Positions 63,170 through 64,000 of a stretch of 64,000 bases of DNA are shown piece by piece. The notes under the pieces were generated by a model. The model had not been told where the DNA came from. It did no database searches and saw only the letters and a program-made list of their open reading frames with translations. The number at the start of each line of letters is the position of its first letter. Within the stretch, counting starts at the first letter, position 1. The stretch covers positions 1-64,000 of the forward strand of contig JAWKSZ010000038.1 of NCBI GenBank assembly GCA_041402045.1, in the 5' to 3' direction. The DNA comes from JAGQRJ01 sp041402045. Lineage in GTDB: Bacteria > Planctomycetota > J058. The translations under genes and the position numbers were made by a program.

Positions 63170-64000
63170 GCGACGAGCTCCTCGACCTCTCCCAGGTGCG
63201 GATCGACCCCGCGATCGCGCTCCAGGTCCCGGCCAGCCTGACCCTGCGCCGCAAGGTCCTGCCCTTCGCGCAGGTCGACCAGCGCGTGTTCGTCGCGTGC
63301 GCCAACCCTCAGGACGCCGCGGCGCTGCGCGCGCTCAAGCGGCACTTCAAGCAGCTCGAGGTCGTGGTCCGCCGCGCCGAGGCCAGCTCGCTGCAGGCGG
63401 CGCTGGACCGCACCTACGGCGACGGCGACACCCGGCACTTCGCCCGCAGCGACACCACCCGGGTGCGCCTGGCCGCGGGGGCCGAGATCGACGACGACGC
63501 GGTCTCTCGCTGCGACGAGCTCCTGCGCGCGGCGATCCTGCGCCAGGCCTCGGACCTGCACATAGATCCCGAGCGCGACGGGGTGCGGGTGCGGCTGCGG
63601 GTCGACGGCCAGCTCGAGGACCTCCCGCGCCTGCCGCTGGACGCCCTGGCCGGCGTGATCAGCCGGTTCAAGGTCCTGAGCGACATGGACATTGCCGAGA
63701 AGCGCGCGCCCCAGGACGGGCGCTTCACCCACCGCTTCGGCGCGGGCAAGGTCGTCGAGCTGCGCACCGCGACGCTCCCCACCCAACACGGCGAGCGCAT
63801 GACGCTCCGGCTCCTGGCGCTCCAGACCGCGGAGCTGACCCTCGAGAAGCTGGGGCTGTTCCCCGAGCAGTTGGCCCTGGTCGACGCGCACCTGAAGCGC
63901 CCCCACGGCATGTTCCTGGTCACCGGGCCCACCGGCTCGGGCAAGAGCACGACCCTCTACGCCGCGGTGCGCCGGCTGATCGCCATGCGCCCGCTGAACG
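63166..64000 (+). CDS. PilB/GspE-type assembly ATPase (3' end outside window)
   Basis: Starts at GTG 63166, overlapping the pilT stop, and runs off the right edge (278 codons). An N-terminal MshEN-like part (SDELLDLSQVRIDPAIALQV, FAQVDQRVFVACANPQDAAA, LKRHFKQLEVVVRRAEASSL) is followed by the N2 domain: ILRQASDLHIDPERDGVRVR and IAEKRAPQDGRFTHRF. Then comes Walker A MFLVTGPTGSGKSTTLYAA. This is the hexameric ATPase that drives pilus extension or type II secretion. The short N-terminus is closer to GspE. With PilT-like and PilM/N/O genes alongside, a type IV pilus is favoured. Confidence 0.92.
   Translation, partial: MSDELLDLSQVRIDPAIALQVPASLTLRRKVLPFAQVDQRVFVACANPQDAAALRALKRHFKQLEVVVRRAEASSLQAALDRTYGDGDTRHFARSDTTRVRLAAGAEIDDDAVSRCDELLRAAILRQASDLHIDPERDGVRVRLRVDGQLEDLPRLPLDALAGVISRFKVLSDMDIAEKRAPQDGRFTHRFGAGKVVELRTATLPTQHGERMTLRLLALQTAELTLEKLGLFPEQLALVDAHLKRPHGMFLVTGPTGSGKSTTLYAAVRRLIAMRPLN

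Overview
The window is very GC-rich, tightly packed bacterial DNA (roughly 70% G+C by eye). It carries several very large Ser/Thr kinases (one fused to WD40-type repeats), a DUF1573 secreted protein, a prokaryotic RING finger, DUF4388 repeats, an MscK-size mechanosensitive channel and type IV pilus genes. This mix suggests a Planctomycetota-like organism, with Myxococcota as the main alternative. I saw no rRNA, tRNA, CRISPR array or prophage. Gene-to-gene coupling is extreme: many starts overlap the preceding stop as GTGA or ATGA.

Layout. 1-2.3 kb: the 5' part of a GAF-GGDEF protein and an N-formylglutamate amidohydrolase-like gene. 2.6-5.4 kb: glgC (with three frame breaks) and glgA. 5.5-13.5 kb: an unusual cluster of four ATP-grasp proteins, an S51 peptidase-like protein and two alpha/beta-hydrolases; six of these genes form one coupled operon. 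13.6-20.2 kb: a cNMP-binding Ser/Thr kinase, glpD, RING finger, lipoprotein and phosphoesterase genes. 20.3-23.8 kb: an envelope sugar operon (methyltransferase, GT2, KdkA-like kinase, DUF1573). 23.8-33.9 kb: TrpF, a HerA-like ATPase, secreted proteins, a giant kinase-WD40 protein and an orphan SRP54 M-domain protein. 34.4-43.8 kb: a kinase-TPR protein, an MscS channel, a glycoside hydrolase-like lipoprotein, an SDR and a small repeat protein. 43.9-45.5 kb: a thioredoxin-like ferredoxin, DoxX, and an Imm11-like immunity gene in a lower-GC patch. 45.6-52.6 kb: palindromic intergenic repeats, a transglutaminase, a DUF692 (MNIO) gene with its partner, and a DUF4388 protein. 52.7-64 kb: a TPR-like protein, an ECF sigma factor, and a pilus/secretion operon (three pseudopilins, a PilM-PilN fusion, PilO, PilT, PilB/GspE).

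The strongest single event is an IS3-family insertion exactly inside pilT with a 3-bp target duplication. The IS appears to supply a new coupled start (ATGA on the transposase stop) in frame with the rest of pilT. The ATP-grasp/S51/hydrolase operon beside the glycogen genes is the best candidate for an undescribed biosynthetic system. Nine otherwise intact genes carry, between them, single-base breaks that mostly lie in or next to short homopolymers. This pattern looks more like consensus sequencing error than gene decay, so I annotate those genes as whole genes with corrected spans.
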